Shown in pieces: positions 13,006-19,277 of a stretch of DNA of 28,149 nt. Below the pieces are notes generated by a model. It did no database searches. It saw only the letters and a program-made list of their open reading frames with translations, and was not told the DNA's origin. A program made the translations under genes and the position numbers. Where the stretch lies: IMG/VR virus record IMGVR_UViG_3300042397_001835, positions 1 through 28,149 of that record; one strand, given 5' to 3'. Every line of letters starts with the position of its first letter. Positions within the stretch are counted from its first letter, which is position 1. The DNA is from a virus.

Positions 13006-13322
13006 TATTTGGCCTCCTCACGCTGATGCATGAAAATCCCATCGGCGACCCAGCTTCCTAACTCTAAAGCGAGAAAAGCAACTTGCTCACGGGTAAGGTG
13101 CATTTCATCCTTTCCACACCCGATCCAAAGCGCAGACATACCCGGAGGATAGCCTTCACAGAGCGAAGACATCTGGATCTTGCACTTCTTCCCATGGGAA
13201 TCTTGAAAGGAAATACCTGGGAACCCACCGGCCTTGGCCGCATACGGAACACCAAGCTTCGGCTCCTTATTGGGAACAAACGTAACGTCATCGCAACCTA
13301 AGTCATCAAAGTTGGAAATCAC
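13005..13322 (-). CDS. Conserved phage protein of the FxDS-G-C-x-x-Q-x-SSL type
   Basis: This 105-residue protein has the pattern ISFQDSHGKKCKIQMSSL, ALWIGCGKDEMHLTREQVAF and a final helix. This F-x-D-S-x-G then M-H-L-T-R-E-Q arrangement recurs in small early proteins of unrelated phages; I recognise the pattern but know no established function. The fold is probably a small alpha/beta domain. It overlaps the preceding gene by four bases and touches the next. Confidence 0.75.
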   Translation of the reverse strand: MISNFDDLGCDDVTFVPNKEPKLGVPYAAKAGGFPGISFQDSHGKKCKIQMSSLCEGYPPGMSALWIGCGKDEMHLTREQVAFLALELGSWVADGIFMHQREEAK

Positions 13323-13789
13323 TTCGCACCTCCTTCCGTGGAGAGAAGATAGTCGTAGAACTCGACCATGGGGCGCAGCAGTTCACAGGCTTTCTTGCGC
13401 TCAACTGTGCCCCACTTTTCGACTTCGGCCTTGCGCCGCCACATATCGAATTCCTGCCGAATCCCTTCGATTGAAATGATTGCGCTTCCTTTGCCCAACC
13501 CGATGTTCAGGTTTGGTTTTTCCTCAGGCCATTTCACCCCGAGGTTAAACTCGAACTGGACAACCTTGTCGGCAACGACCTGAAGCGCCTGTTCAAAATC
13601 TAACTCAAGTTGATTCTGTGCAATTTCGATGCACCTATCTTTCACATAATTGAATAGCTTGGTTCCAAGATGCCTTGCGGCATTTGCGCTTTCTAGTATC
13701 TCCCAAGCTCTTTCAATTTTGATGTCTCTTGAATCAATCTCACTGATGATCCCGAGAATAAATGCGTTTTTTGTTTCTGTTAGTTGCAT
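13319..13789 (-). CDS. 156-residue protein, function unknown
   Basis: The protein begins MQLTETKNAFILGIISEIDS. It is mainly helical, and its DNA is lower in GC than that of the packaging genes. It has a Trp-rich middle (VKWPEEKPN, DMWRRKAEVEKWGTVER). No motif is recognised. It overlaps the HTH gene upstream by ten bases and the next by four. A role in early phage growth is suggested only by position. Confidence 0.65.
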   Translation of the reverse strand: MQLTETKNAFILGIISEIDSRDIKIERAWEILESANAARHLGTKLFNYVKDRCIEIAQNQLELDFEQALQVVADKVVQFEFNLGVKWPEEKPNLNIGLGKGSAIISIEGIRQEFDMWRRKAEVEKWGTVERKKACELLRPMVEFYDYLLSTEGGAK

Positions 13790-14334
13790 GTGTTTTTCAA
13801 TCTGTTGATGGCTTGTTTTTTTGCTGAGGTGAATGGGTCAGTAGCTAGTTCCTTGAAAATCTTTCTGGTTTTTGGGGCTTTCCTGAACTTTGTGACAACC
13901 CCGTTGCACAAGTCCGTAAATGCGAGGACGTAATGACTAAAAAGGGATCTGGTGACGCCTAACTCCCTTGCGAATTGTGCCTGAGACTTCTTTTCACCGA
14001 CCTGATCCAGCCCCCATGAGCAAGCGAGAGCCGGGAGCATCACCCTCAGGTTGTCGCATCGAAGCAAGAACCCAATCACACGCCCAAACGCCTCCCTGTG
14101 CTCCCCAGCCAGTTTTTTCTTTTCTTCTGAATGCCATGCAAGAACGCGCAAAGCTTGCTTCGGAGTAATGCCAAGCAAATCGGCGAGAATATCCTCTTCT
14201 TTGTCAATCTCAGCAGCGTAGTCGGGCGTATGACTGCCTTCGGTCTCTATTACGTCCCCGTTTTTCGTTCCATAAACGGAAGAGATGTCTCTGATAAATG
14301 CGGACTGAGCCGCCCTTGGTGAAGCAGAGATCAT
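13780..14334 (-). CDS. Helix-turn-helix DNA-binding protein
   Basis: This 184-residue protein starts at ATG 14334, coupled to the preceding stop (ATGA); a longer frame upstream overlaps the neighbour and is not believed. A helix-turn-helix lies near residues 125-150 (SQAQFARELGVTRSLFSHYV). The C-terminus is basic. The N-terminal half has an acidic stretch (IDKEEDILADLLGITPKQAL). It may regulate early or late phage genes, or mark an origin near the replication genes. It is not a clear CI-, Cro- or ParB-type protein. Confidence 0.68.
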   Translation of the reverse strand: MISASPRAAQSAFIRDISSVYGTKNGDVIETEGSHTPDYAAEIDKEEDILADLLGITPKQALRVLAWHSEEKKKLAGEHREAFGRVIGFLLRCDNLRVMLPALACSWGLDQVGEKKSQAQFARELGVTRSLFSHYVLAFTDLCNGVVTKFRKAPKTRKIFKELATDPFTSAKKQAINRLKNTCN

Positions 14335-14618
14335 GGCTTTTTCAGGGCCTCCAGCTTCTTGAGTTGAGCGACCGCCGTCCTCGACGCCTCCAAGCACCAA
14401 GAGATCTCATCCGGGGCGCAGATACCCGCAGCCACCGCCACATCCCCCTTCAGCAGATCCGAGGCCCCCAGCAGAGACTCCTGACAGCAGTCACAGAGCT
14501 TCCACGGGTAGCTCTCCGAGCCGGTGGACTCATCGGTGACCGGCAGACCGGCCACCCACTTCGCCGGGGCCGTGCAGAGGGGCATCGTGCAGATGCCGAG
14601 CGAGTTGAGGTCATTCAT
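14331..14618 (-). CDS. Cys-rich putative zinc protein, 95 residues
   Basis: The start at ATG 14618 is coupled to the stop of a 25-residue membrane peptide. Cys pairs CTMPLC (residues 10-15) and CDCC (about 41-44) could bind one zinc ion. The C-terminal helix (CLEASRTAVAQLKKLEALKK) is amphipathic. Function unknown. The longer frame starting further upstream is a shadow of the membrane peptide gene. Confidence 0.65.
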   Translation of the reverse strand: MNDLNSLGICTMPLCTAPAKWVAGLPVTDESTGSESYPWKLCDCCQESLLGASDLLKGDVAVAAGICAPDEISWCLEASRTAVAQLKKLEALKKP

Positions 14619-14692
14619 GACTTGGGCAGGATGAAGAGGGCCAGCAGCAGCAGGATTGCCAGGGCGAGGGCACAGGTCGTGTCGGCGCTCAT
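14615..14692 (-). CDS. 25-residue single-pass membrane peptide
   Basis: A very short gene: MSADTTCALALAILLLLALF then ILPKS, ending TGA 14615. Nearly the whole peptide is one hydrophobic helix. It overlaps both neighbours by four bases (ATGA at each end), and this double coupling is the main reason to believe it. It may be a regulator of membrane proteins or a toxin-like or holin-like peptide; nothing decides between these. Confidence 0.55.
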   Translation of the reverse strand: MSADTTCALALAILLLLALFILPKS

Positions 14693-14877
14693 AGGTTTTC
14701 CTCCTGTGGGTAGACTCGCTTGAGCCGCTTGAGCGCATATTCCGTGACCTTCCAGCCGAGCTTCTCAGCGTCGGTCATCGGATATGCAATGCTGCGCTCC
14801 GGACGTCGGATGCCGCCGACGTTGTGGACGAAGGATAGGATCCTGACGGCCTCTTGGGATGCGAGGGCGTTGCTCAT
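14689..14877 (-). CDS. 62-residue protein, function unknown
   Basis: It begins MSNALASQEAVRILSFVHNV and ends KRLKRVYPQEENL. It is mixed helical with a basic C-terminal region. It overlaps the preceding gene by four bases and the membrane peptide gene by four. No family is recognised. The chain of overlaps supports expression as part of the early operon. Confidence 0.65.
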   Translation of the reverse strand: MSNALASQEAVRILSFVHNVGGIRRPERSIAYPMTDAEKLGWKVTEYALKRLKRVYPQEENL

Positions 14878-15050
14878 TTGCCATCCTCCTTCAGAAGGCG
14901 CAGGTATTCCCTCCAGAGCCGCTCGGTGACCGCCTTCTCGTAGCCAGTCACCCGCTTATACCATGCCCAGATCCGACCCAGCAGAGAGGTCGGCTTCTTC
15001 TGGAACGAGCGGACGTATTCCAGCGCCGCATCAAGTGTCGGATCGCTCAT
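14874..15050 (-). CDS. 58-residue basic helical protein
   Basis: ATG 15050 to TGA 14874, beginning MSDPTLDAALEYVRSFQKKP with a Trp/Tyr-rich middle (GRIWAWYKRVTGYEKAVTER) and an RLLKEDGK end. The whole sequence looks amphipathic helical. It overlaps both neighbours by four bases. Function unknown. Confidence 0.62.
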   Translation of the reverse strand: MSDPTLDAALEYVRSFQKKPTSLLGRIWAWYKRVTGYEKAVTERLWREYLRLLKEDGK

Positions 15051-15157
15051 CGGGAACCTCCCATGAAACGGGCAATCAGCCCGGCCAGAACCTCAGAAAA
15101 CTCCCGACGGCCCACAAAGAGGACCCCCGCCAACGCCGCAAAAAGGAGGGCGATCAT
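15047..15157 (-). CDS. 36-residue membrane peptide, first gene of the early operon
   Basis: Begins MIALLFAALAGVLFVGRREF and ends ARFMGGSR: one hydrophobic helix and a basic tail. The ATG at 15157 follows a very strong ribosome site (GGGGGAGGGGG, three to four bases away), unusual here, so it probably drives translation of the coupled genes after it. A longer frame upstream runs through attP and is not believed. Function unknown. Confidence 0.6.
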   Translation of the reverse strand: MIALLFAALAGVLFVGRREFSEVLAGLIARFMGGSR

Positions 15158-15179
15158 TTTGCCCCCTCCCCCAAAAAGT

Positions 15180-15199
15180 TTGGGACAACCTTGGGACAA
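15180..15199. promoter_or_regulatory. Tandem TTGGGACAA pair near attP (left)
   Basis: TTGGGACAA occurs at 15180-15188 and 15191-15199, 11 bases apart, one helical turn, so a protein could bind both on the same face. A related pair lies at 15332-15349 on the other side of the att core. These could be integrase arm-type sites or operators. Confidence 0.5.
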
Positions 15200-15223
15200 A
15201 CAGCCGCTAGAGGCTGATAAAGA

Positions 15224-15262
15224 CTGACCCCGCTGGGAATCGAACCCAGATCTAGAGTCTGT
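15224..15262 (-). other. attP core: 3' part of a tRNA gene
   Basis: On the minus strand this reads as a tRNA T-arm (CTGGG-TTCGATT-CCCAG, 15233-15249) followed by an acceptor-like CGGGGTCA, and preceded by what would be the anticodon-stem side (AGACTCTAGAT). No D-arm or complete cloverleaf exists, so it is a tRNA fragment. It lies about 90 bases before the integrase. Phages that integrate into tRNA genes carry such a 3' fragment to restore the gene. The amino acid of the target tRNA cannot be told from the fragment. Confidence 0.72.
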
Positions 15263-15331
15263 GGGTTTGTTTCTACGTTTTTCATTTTCTCTCTGTAGGA
15301 TTTTATTTTTTGTTGTTTTTTTTACTCTGTC

Positions 15332-15349
15332 TTGGGACACGTGGGACAC
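15332..15349. promoter_or_regulatory. Tandem (T/G)TGGGACAC pair (right of attP)
   Basis: TTGGGACAC at 15332-15340 and GTGGGACAC at 15341-15349, directly adjacent and ending four bases before the integrase ATG. They match the pair on the left side of attP, so one protein may bind both. They may also repress integrase expression. Confidence 0.5.
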
Positions 15350-15353
15350 AAAC

Positions 15354-16409
15354 ATGGCCAAGATTTACTACCGAAATTCCTCCCCGATGATATGGATTCA
15401 GCGCAAGGTCGCGGGACGATGGGTTCGCGAGCGCACGGAGTGGCGTGTCGGTGATCGTGCTGGGGAGAGGAAGGCCCTCGCCCTGTGCGCCCGGCTCTCC
15501 CTCGAGGAGATGAGTGCAGGGAAGCGGGAACTCTCCGGAGACTTCGCCAACTGGGTTGAGCCGTGGCTGGTTGAAAAATACGGCAGCAGCACCACGACCA
15601 CGCTCTCCGTCTACCAGCGCCAGTGGCGGCACCTGAGCAAGTGGATGCAGGCCAAAGGCCACAGACACCCACTCGACATCACGAGGGCTTCCCTCTCCGA
15701 CTACCGTGCCTGGCGCGATCCCGACTCTCAGGCCCGCAACCTCGGCGCGAGAATCAACACCGTCATCGGCGAGATCCGGACGCTCGGCGTGATCCTGAAG
15801 GAGGCCAAGGCCCGTGGCCACTGCCGCGAGATCGTCACCGACAAGCTGGGCTGGAAGTCCGAAGCCCGCAGGGAATACGAACCTTGGACTGACGAGGAAT
15901 TTGCGAAGGCCCTGAGCGCGAGTGAGAAGCTGAAGGGAGATCGGGAGTGGATTCGCGTCGCACTCATCCTCGGAGCCTACCAGGCTGCCCGAGGGCGACA
16001 GGTGCAGGTGCCCCTCTCCGCCATCGACTTTGAGGCAGGGATGATTTACTGGCCCAAGGAGGTCATGAAGGGGAAGCGTGCCGACTGGGTGCAGCCCCTT
16101 GATCCCCGGGCGGCGATCCTGCTGAAGCCTATTGTCGAGGCTCGCAGGAAGGCCGGCAAGGCCACCCTCGCAGACGTGGCCCTGTTGAACTCCATAAAGA
16201 TGCGCCGATGGCTGGACGGACTCGGGATTCACAAGGTCCACCACGGCCTCCGGGCGACGTGGATCACCAAGGCCGCACTTGCTGGAGTCCCTCAAGCTGT
16301 GGCTATGGCTTTTGTTCATCATAGTGGTCCAGCGGTGCATCGCTTGTATCAGCGGGTCAGGCCATCGCAGTCTGCCGAGTTTTTGCAGAAGATTTCTTTC
16401 GGGAAATGA
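15354..16409 (+). CDS. int: Tyrosine-family integrase
   Basis: This 351-residue site-specific recombinase integrates the phage. A core-binding domain covers about residues 60-160 (SVYQRQWRHLSKWMQAKGHR). The catalytic domain starts at PWTDEEF (177). Catalytic residues seen: Arg213 in GAYQAARGRQ, Lys in KEVMKGKRADW (239/241), the H-x-x-R box HHGLR (H297, R300), His in FVHHSG and Tyr332 in HRLYQRV. Start 15354 (MAKIYYRNSS) is preferred over a 31-codon extension that would translate T-rich attP-adjacent DNA. There is no good Shine-Dalgarno site before it. The 3' end overlaps a convergent excisionase-like gene by 53 bases. Confidence 0.93.
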   Translation: MAKIYYRNSSPMIWIQRKVAGRWVRERTEWRVGDRAGERKALALCARLSLEEMSAGKRELSGDFANWVEPWLVEKYGSSTTTTLSVYQRQWRHLSKWMQAKGHRHPLDITRASLSDYRAWRDPDSQARNLGARINTVIGEIRTLGVILKEAKARGHCREIVTDKLGWKSEARREYEPWTDEEFAKALSASEKLKGDREWIRVALILGAYQAARGRQVQVPLSAIDFEAGMIYWPKEVMKGKRADWVQPLDPRAAILLKPIVEARRKAGKATLADVALLNSIKMRRWLDGLGIHKVHHGLRATWITKAALAGVPQAVAMAFVHHSGPAVHRLYQRVRPSQSAEFLQKISFGK

Positions 16410-16599
16410 TCGGCGCTGGCGCGTAGGCGTCGGCCACGCGGAAGTCAGGGTTTTCAGCCATCCATTCGAGGGCTGACTTGAGCGTCGTGCGACCGCATGG
16501 CGTCGAGAATCCAGCCCTGCACATTGCGCTGACATAGCCCTTCGAGCGGCCTAAACGCTCGGCCAACTGAGTTTTATTGAGGAGTTCCGTGTTGTTCAT
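16357..16599 (-). CDS. Excisionase-like HTH protein
   Basis: This 80-residue protein begins MNNTELLNKTQLAERLGRSK. The HTH (TQLAERLGRSKGYVSAMCRA) is of the AlpA/MerR-related type common in phage excisionases. A basic tail follows (SRKKSSAKTR). It converges on int and their 3' ends overlap, so the two transcripts are complementary over 53 bases, which may link the choice between integration and excision. A good promoter lies upstream. It could instead be a plain transcription regulator. Confidence 0.68.
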   Translation of the reverse strand: MNNTELLNKTQLAERLGRSKGYVSAMCRAGFSTPCGRTTLKSALEWMAENPDFRVADAYAPAPIISRKKSSAKTRQTAMA

Positions 16600-16618
16600 T
16601 GGTCGTATGGTTTAGCTT

Positions 16619-16646
16619 TGTATAGGCATCATGCTTATTGCGTCAA
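16619..16646 (-). promoter_or_regulatory. Sigma-70-type promoter for the excisionase-like gene
   Basis: On the minus strand TTGACG (16646-16641) and TATACA (16624-16619) are separated by 16 bases. This is the best -35/-10 pair noticed in the window. It would start transcription near 16612, leaving a leader of only about 12 bases before ATG 16599, with no Shine-Dalgarno site. Confidence 0.5.
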
Positions 16647-16708
16647 CAAGATTTATGAAAAAAGGTTAAAAAAATTGATAGGACGAGAAAACAGGGTGAA
16701 CTTAAGGA

Positions 16709-16957
16709 ATGGCCAGGCCCACCAACCCCGAAGCGTCATCCTACACCGTGCGTATTCCGCGCGAGTTGGTTCCGTTTATTCACGCACGGTCGCAGGAGCT
16801 TGGCCTCTCTCAAGCCGTCTACGTCCAGAGCCTTATCAATTCCGACCGGGTCAACCGGCGCAAGCCCGCCTTGATCTACCCGACCGACTACAGCGGTCCA
16901 GCTCTGGAGTTGCGGGTTGCGGAGACTCCCCCACCCCATTTGCGTTCGGGGAAATAA
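16709..16957 (+). CDS. Ribbon-helix-helix-like protein, 82 residues
   Basis: The core YTVRIPRELVPFIHARSQE then LGLSQAVYVQSLI has the beta-strand, helix, helix plan of small RHH DNA-binding proteins, with a Pro-rich C-terminus. AAGGA lies just before the ATG. It is divergent from the excisionase-like gene across an AT-rich intergenic region, the usual place for a lysogeny regulator. A repressor role is inference. Confidence 0.65.
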   Translation: MARPTNPEASSYTVRIPRELVPFIHARSQELGLSQAVYVQSLINSDRVNRRKPALIYPTDYSGPALELRVAETPPPHLRSGK

Positions 16958-17056
16958 AGGGTAGAGTGCCCCATCATGGCGTGGTCGTTTGTAGTTTAAT
17001 GACTACGCAAGACAATACAATTTTCAAAGGAGGGCTGGACGGGCAGATTGCTGGGG

Positions 17057-17248
17057 ATGATTCAGAAGAACGTGGTCAAGACGCTCAGGGTGCCGCAGGC
17101 ACTGATTGATCGCGTCCGGAAGTTGGCCGCCAGGAGTGGCATCGAGGAAGCGGACCTCTTTCGACTCGCCATTGTGGCTGGATTGGACCGGATGGAGACC
17201 GGAGAGTTTAATCCCTTCCTCCCCCCACCCTGCAAGCCAAAGAAATAG
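17057..17248 (+). CDS. Small ribbon-helix-helix-like protein
   Basis: This 63-residue protein begins MIQKNVVKTLRVPQALIDRV, with a second helix GIEEADLFRLAIVAGLDRME and a Pro-rich end. It has the RHH plan, similar to the previous gene but not a close copy. The start is uncertain: a TTG at 17048 is nearer to the AGGAGGG at 17028-17034 and would add three residues. A TACAAT box lies at 17016-17021 with no good -35. Confidence 0.65.
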   Translation: MIQKNVVKTLRVPQALIDRVRKLAARSGIEEADLFRLAIVAGLDRMETGEFNPFLPPPCKPKK

Positions 17249-17287
17249 CCTTGTAGGACCGAATGGCGAGGACTAGGTGTTCTCGTC

Positions 17288-17551
17288 ATGAATACACTCT
17301 TTCTGGCTGCATCCGATGGGGCACTGGCGGCCTTTGGGATTTTCGGGATCTTGGCCTCGGTGGTCATTGGGTTGCTCTATGCGCTCTTCCCCCTGATCGT
17401 CATGTGGCAGTTGGGAGGGGTGAAGCAGCGGATCGACCGGCAGCGGAGCGAGGAGCTGAAGGCCATCAAGGGTGCCACCGAGGAGATCCGGACTCAGAAT
17501 GCCCTGACCCGCCAGTTGCTCAGGGCCTACGGCCACGATCCGGAGGTCTAG
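17288..17551 (+). CDS. Membrane protein with cytoplasmic coiled coil
   Basis: This 87-residue protein has an N-terminal hydrophobic region of one long or two short membrane helices (FGIFGILASVVIGLLYALFP), then a charged helix (RIDRQRSEELKAIKGATEEI). No family is recognised. It converges with the HEXXH gene, overlapping it by four bases. It may be an accessory prophage gene. Confidence 0.65.
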   Translation: MNTLFLAASDGALAAFGIFGILASVVIGLLYALFPLIVMWQLGGVKQRIDRQRSEELKAIKGATEEIRTQNALTRQLLRAYGHDPEV

Positions 17552-17799
17552 AACTCGATCCTTCGCCACCGATCCCTCCACAGGAGGTCGCTCATCCGGT
17601 TGGCGAGGGCGATGATTCGCACCTCTGGCTCGGCTGGCAGGAGCAGATGGAGTGCCTCATGGCAGACCGTGTCGAGCCTTTCCCTGCTGTTGTTCTTGGT
17701 CGGGTCGATCTCGATCAGGTCGGGCGCGATGGCCTGACCGAGGGCCTTCTCCTTGCCAAGTTTCCGGTCGCGGATTTTTAGCGTCCGGGGAAGCTTCAT
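17548..17799 (-). CDS. Mini metallopeptidase-like protein (HEALH)
   Basis: This 83-residue protein starts at ATG 17799, coupled to the gene before it (ATGA). The motif TVCHEALHLLLP (H47, E48, H51) is an HEXXH zinc site followed by hydrophobic residues, as in small phage or IrrE/SprT-like peptidases. IDPTKNNSRERLD precedes it, a common strand-loop in such minimal domains. The third ligand may be Glu57 or Glu59 in PAEPEVR. A longer frame upstream is a shadow. Targets unknown: such enzymes can cleave a repressor. Confidence 0.7.
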   Translation of the reverse strand: MKLPRTLKIRDRKLGKEKALGQAIAPDLIEIDPTKNNSRERLDTVCHEALHLLLPAEPEVRIIALANRMSDLLWRDRWRRIEF

Positions 17800-17990
17800 T
17801 TCAGACGTTCCTCGATCTTGTCCAGGAGCATGCTGTGGAAATCTGCCAATGCCTCGAGCATGTCTTCGTGGTTGTCGGTGGAGAAGCGGAGCCGGAAGGG
17901 CAACTCGATGCCGTCGATGGCAACATCGAGGCAGAGGCACCAGCGGATCTTCCCCTCGGGGAGTTGCTCGCTCTCAGTGACGACGCTCAT
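17796..17990 (-). CDS. 64-residue protein, function unknown
   Basis: It starts at ATG 17990 with MSVVTESEQLPEGKIRWCLC, followed by a beta-rich stretch (LDVAIDGIELPFRLRFSTD) and a helix (DMLEALADFHSMLLDKIEER). It overlaps the HEXXH gene by four bases and lies ten bases after the phosphoesterase. The longer frame upstream overlaps that gene and is not believed. No family is recognised. Confidence 0.68.
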   Translation of the reverse strand: MSVVTESEQLPEGKIRWCLCLDVAIDGIELPFRLRFSTDNHEDMLEALADFHSMLLDKIEERLK

Positions 17991-18000
17991 TTGGTAGAGG

Positions 18001-18756
18001 CTAAAACGGCAGACGCCAGCCGTGGTCTTCACCCTCGCTGGGGCCTGTGAAGAGCCAGACTTGGGAGGCAGGCTTCTTCCCCTCGCGGATCTCTGCGGCG
18101 ACAAGGCCCATGCCCCACCCCATGGTGGCCCGTCGGCAGGAGGCGTAGGTCATTTCCCTCTTCCGAGTCAGGGTGCCGACGCAGTAGCCGTGGGAAGCCT
18201 TCATCGTGCGCCCGGGGGCTTGCATGGCGCGGTGGGTGTGGGCAAAAACCACCTTGCCGCCGTAAGCCTCGGCCATGTCACGGGCTGCCATCTCATTGTA
18301 AAACGTGCCGTGGGTGAAGAGGACATCGCCAATCATCAACTTCTGATAGATGCCATCGTAGGGGATGACGCGGGTTCCCATCTTCCGACACTCCTCCTCG
18401 ATGTGGTAGAGGGCGCGTGATGCTGCATACGCAATCACGGCGTTCGGCGAATTGGAGAGGGAAGCGAGACGAGCTTCGTGATTTCCCAGAAGGAATGAGT
18501 CTGCCTTTAGCTCACGCAGGAACATCAGGCCGCCGTCGATGTCCGGGGCGACTGGTTCGGCTGAGTCGGCGTCGATGCCACGCGCCCCACTGCGGAAGGC
18601 TGATGTGTCCATCGCATCCCCGAGGTGCAGGATGCGGTCTGGCTTGAACTTGGCCTTGGCCTCCAGCACGGCGGCTTTGGCAGAGGGGCAGATGTGCTTT
18701 CCATGACTGCATCCAATGGCAAGCACCTTTGTCCAGCGCGAGGCGATGTTTGCCAT
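18001..18756 (-). CDS. Calcineurin-like metallophosphoesterase
   Basis: This 251-residue protein has the metallophosphoesterase motif series: GCSHG (15-19), LHLGDAMD (43-50), LLGNHEAR, LFTHG and FAHTHRAM. The first motif has Cys16 where most members have the metal-ligand Asp. Phage members of the family act as nucleases or phosphodiesterases; the substrate here is unknown. TTTGACA lies 14 bases upstream of the ATG, so it may be expressed with late genes. It leads the group 18756-17548. Confidence 0.85.
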   Translation of the reverse strand: MANIASRWTKVLAIGCSHGKHICPSAKAAVLEAKAKFKPDRILHLGDAMDTSAFRSGARGIDADSAEPVAPDIDGGLMFLRELKADSFLLGNHEARLASLSNSPNAVIAYAASRALYHIEEECRKMGTRVIPYDGIYQKLMIGDVLFTHGTFYNEMAARDMAEAYGGKVVFAHTHRAMQAPGRTMKASHGYCVGTLTRKREMTYASCRRATMGWGMGLVAAEIREGKKPASQVWLFTGPSEGEDHGWRLPF

Positions 18757-18770
18757 ACTCTCGGAGGCCG

Positions 18771-18777
18771 TGTCAAA
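18771..18777 (-). promoter_or_regulatory. TTTGACA motif (N14 to ATG 18756)
   Basis: Minus-strand TTTGACA 14 bases before the phosphoesterase start. Upstream lies an A/T palindrome (AAAAAAAGAATCTTTTTTT) in a 145-base intergenic region shared with a divergent gene. Confidence 0.5.
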
Positions 18778-18807
18778 GGTTCCTGAAAAAAAGATTCTTT
18801 TTTTGTG

Positions 18808-18835
18808 TTTACAAAAAAAGAAACGGGGTTATGGT
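18808..18835 (+). promoter_or_regulatory. Possible promoter for the 18902 gene
   Basis: TTTACA (18808-18813) and TATGGT (18830-18835) are spaced 16 bases apart on the plus strand, facing the small gene at 18902. It is only a partial match to a sigma-70 consensus. Confidence 0.35.
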
Positions 18836-18901
18836 GATTCCAGAAGGTGAAACCACCTACTGCCGCCGGGGGCCACCCGGAACAACGAAAAAAACGACAA
18901 A

Positions 18902-19096
18902 ATGAAAACGACAGTCCTCCTCTACAAAAAAGATACTTCTCGCTCATTCATGGAGCTTCCTTGGTGGATCTCCACATACAAGGGAGACACAATACCAGTG
19001 AAGGGTTTTGAAACGGCAAAAGCTGCCAGAGCTTACGCAAAATCAAAAAAATGGTCGGTTCTCCGTTCCCCGGGTTGTGATGAACACGGGGCATAA
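18902..19096 (+). CDS. 64-residue protein, function unknown
   Basis: It begins MKTTVLLYKKDTSRSFMELP and has a compact pattern of strands with helix AKAARAYAKSKKW. The DNA is AT-richer than its neighbours, which may reflect recent transfer. The next gene follows one base after its stop codon. No family is recognised. Confidence 0.62.
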   Translation: MKTTVLLYKKDTSRSFMELPWWISTYKGDTIPVKGFETAKAARAYAKSKKWSVLRSPGCDEHGA

Positions 19097-19097
19097 A

Positions 19098-19277
19098 ATG
19101 ACTACCTCCGCAAAACGTGGACGGCCTCCTCTCCCTACCGGGGAGGGGGCGGCGTCACACCTCCACCTGAGAGTGAGCCGCGATCAGAAGGCCGCCTATG
19201 TCAGAGCCGCCGTGAAGCAGGAGAAGAAGCTCTCCGAATGGGTGACTAGTCAGCTTGACCGGGCCGCAGGACGCTAG
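19098..19277 (+). CDS. Small DNA-binding-like protein, 59 residues
   Basis: MTTSAKRGRPPLPTGEGAAS includes an AT-hook-like KRGRPPLP. The rest (HLHLRVSRDQKAAYVRAAVK and SEWVTSQLDRAA) fits the strand-helix-helix plan of RHH proteins. It starts right after the preceding gene. Its 3' end overlaps the convergent endolysin gene by four bases. It could be an antitoxin-like or regulatory protein; no toxin partner is recognised next to it. Confidence 0.65.
   Translation: MTTSAKRGRPPLPTGEGAASHLHLRVSRDQKAAYVRAAVKQEKKLSEWVTSQLDRAAGR

Noticed and set aside
15224-15300. Complete tRNA gene near the integrase
   Set aside because: T-arm and acceptor side are present, but there is no D-arm or pairing 5' acceptor strand. 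It fits an attP fragment.
15303-16535. Minus-strand open frame of 410 codons opposite the integrase
   Set aside because: It is antisense to a clear tyrosine recombinase, crosses attP, and has no family features.
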